In this document: one piece after another, positions 6,822 through 7,207 of the stretch
How the letters are laid out: each line of letters starts with the position of its first letter
How positions within the stretch are numbered: position 1 is the stretch's first letter
NCBI GenBank assembly: GCA_016209245.1
Contig: JACQWN010000110.1
Location: 1-7,207 of the forward strand
DNA from: Bacteroidia bacterium
GTDB lineage: Bacteria > Bacteroidota > Bacteroidia > Bacteroidales > BM523
DNA: 7,207 nt
Direction of reading: 5' to 3'
Program-made: the position numbers and the translations under genes
The notes under the pieces: model-generated
Told to the model about the DNA's origin: nothing
Database searches by the model: none
What the model saw: the letters and a program-made list of their open reading frames with translations, nothing else

Positions 6822-6845
6822 AATAATTGTTAAATAACAATTATT
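6822..6845. repeat. AT-rich perfect hairpin, 11-bp arms
   Basis: AATAATTGTTA (6822-6832) and its reverse complement (6835-6845) are separated by AA. The palindrome lies just upstream of the candidate helicase -7 element, where a -33 region or an activator or repressor site would be. Its extreme AT content makes chance occurrence more likely than for the other palindromes here. No function can be assigned. Confidence 0.55.
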
Positions 6846-6906
6846 GATATTTAATCAAATTAATTACATTTACCTGATATTTACAGAATAAAATTTTACA
6901 TAAAAC

Positions 6907-7054
6907 ATCAGACTTCTTAAAAAGCAAAAAATGAATCATCCTTAAATGCCTATCAGTATTGAAAATGTCCGCAATATACGATATAATTGGACATTCGCTC
7001 TGAAAAATCGAACGAAATAACTAGGATTTCAAATCATTTTTTAAGAAGTCTGAT
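6907..7054. mobile_element. MITE-like 148-bp element with 17-bp perfect inverted ends
   Basis: ATCAGACTTCTTAAAAA at 6907-6923 and its exact reverse complement at 7038-7054 bound a 114-bp interior without a reading frame of note. The similarity continues imperfectly inward (an AATGA block on the left against TCATT on the right), suggesting a once longer inverted repeat. The interior holds a second inverted repeat, AATGTCC (6964-6970) and GGACATT (6989-6995). Size, inverted ends and lack of coding capacity fit a miniature inverted-repeat transposable element or the shrunken ends of an insertion sequence. No long target duplication is visible; at most an AT dinucleotide flanks CAGACTT on both sides. 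I cannot assign the ends to a known IS family. Confidence 0.55.
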
Positions 7055-7207
7055 ATTACTATTATAGTAACACTTTAGCTATATGAAAAAACTTTTGTGA
7101 AAAGTGGTAAAAAAAGATACGAATTTTACAAATTTTTTGCTATAATTTTTTCAACATGCCGCTGATGATAAAAAGTTTTATTCACGTGTAAAGATAAATA
7201 AATAAAT

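Larger units (their letters stand above)
6736..7207. other. gene-free region upstream of the helicase gene
   Basis: About 470 bases hold no convincing coding sequence on either strand; stops are dense and no recognisable peptide appears. The contents are the candidate helicase promoter, an AT-rich hairpin and the MITE-like element. Beyond 7055 there are only short inverted repeats (7056-7070; 7091-7105). On the - strand the second of these is followed by six T residues, so it could be a weak terminator for a gene lying to the right of the window. Confidence 0.6.

Noticed and set aside
7083..7105. Start of a short peptide (MKKLL then stop) and a 6-bp hairpin
   Set aside because: The reading frame closes after five codons. 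The hairpin is short and AT-rich; it is noted only as a possible weak terminator.

Overview
The window most likely comes from a member of the Bacteroidota. It is AT-rich, start codons are preceded by A/T-rich stretches instead of Shine-Dalgarno sequences, and a near-consensus Bacteroidota -7 element (TACTTTTG) lies upstream of the helicase gene. The two large proteins (a YfiR/coiled-coil/PP2C sensor phosphatase and a PIF1-like helicase with HRDC and RecQ-type C-terminal domains) have architectures common in that phylum. The assignment rests on reading these features, not on a database search.

Left part (130-2181, + strand): a compact remnant of a [NiFe]-hydrogenase maturation operon, hypC - DUF4160 - DUF2442 - hypD - hypE, with gaps of 17, 6, 10 and 4 nt. 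HypC is intact. HypD reads through but lacks a central block of about 75-80 residues, including the FEPLD and WRGLG regions. HypE survives as three pieces: the N-terminus, a middle segment in another frame, and the terminal PRIC motif. At least three internal deletions therefore hit two adjacent genes, while every gene end was left in place. The Fe(CN)2CO assembly pathway encoded here should be dead, unless the missing segments are an assembly error. A DUF4160/DUF2442 gene pair, unrelated to hydrogenase maturation as far as is known, sits between hypC and hypD.

Right part (2178-6665, - strand): a PIF1-like helicase gene followed after 30 nt by a membrane-anchored sensor phosphatase gene, probably one transcript. 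The phosphatase gene converges on hypE, and the two stop codons interlock within a single TTAA. Its phosphatase domain carries a perfect 17-bp-arm palindrome inside the reading frame.

Far right (6666-7207): no gene is visible. The region holds a perfect 15-bp-arm hairpin in the helicase leader, a possible promoter, an AT-rich hairpin, and a 148-bp inverted-repeat element with 17-bp perfect ends that resembles a MITE. No RNA gene or CRISPR array was recognised.
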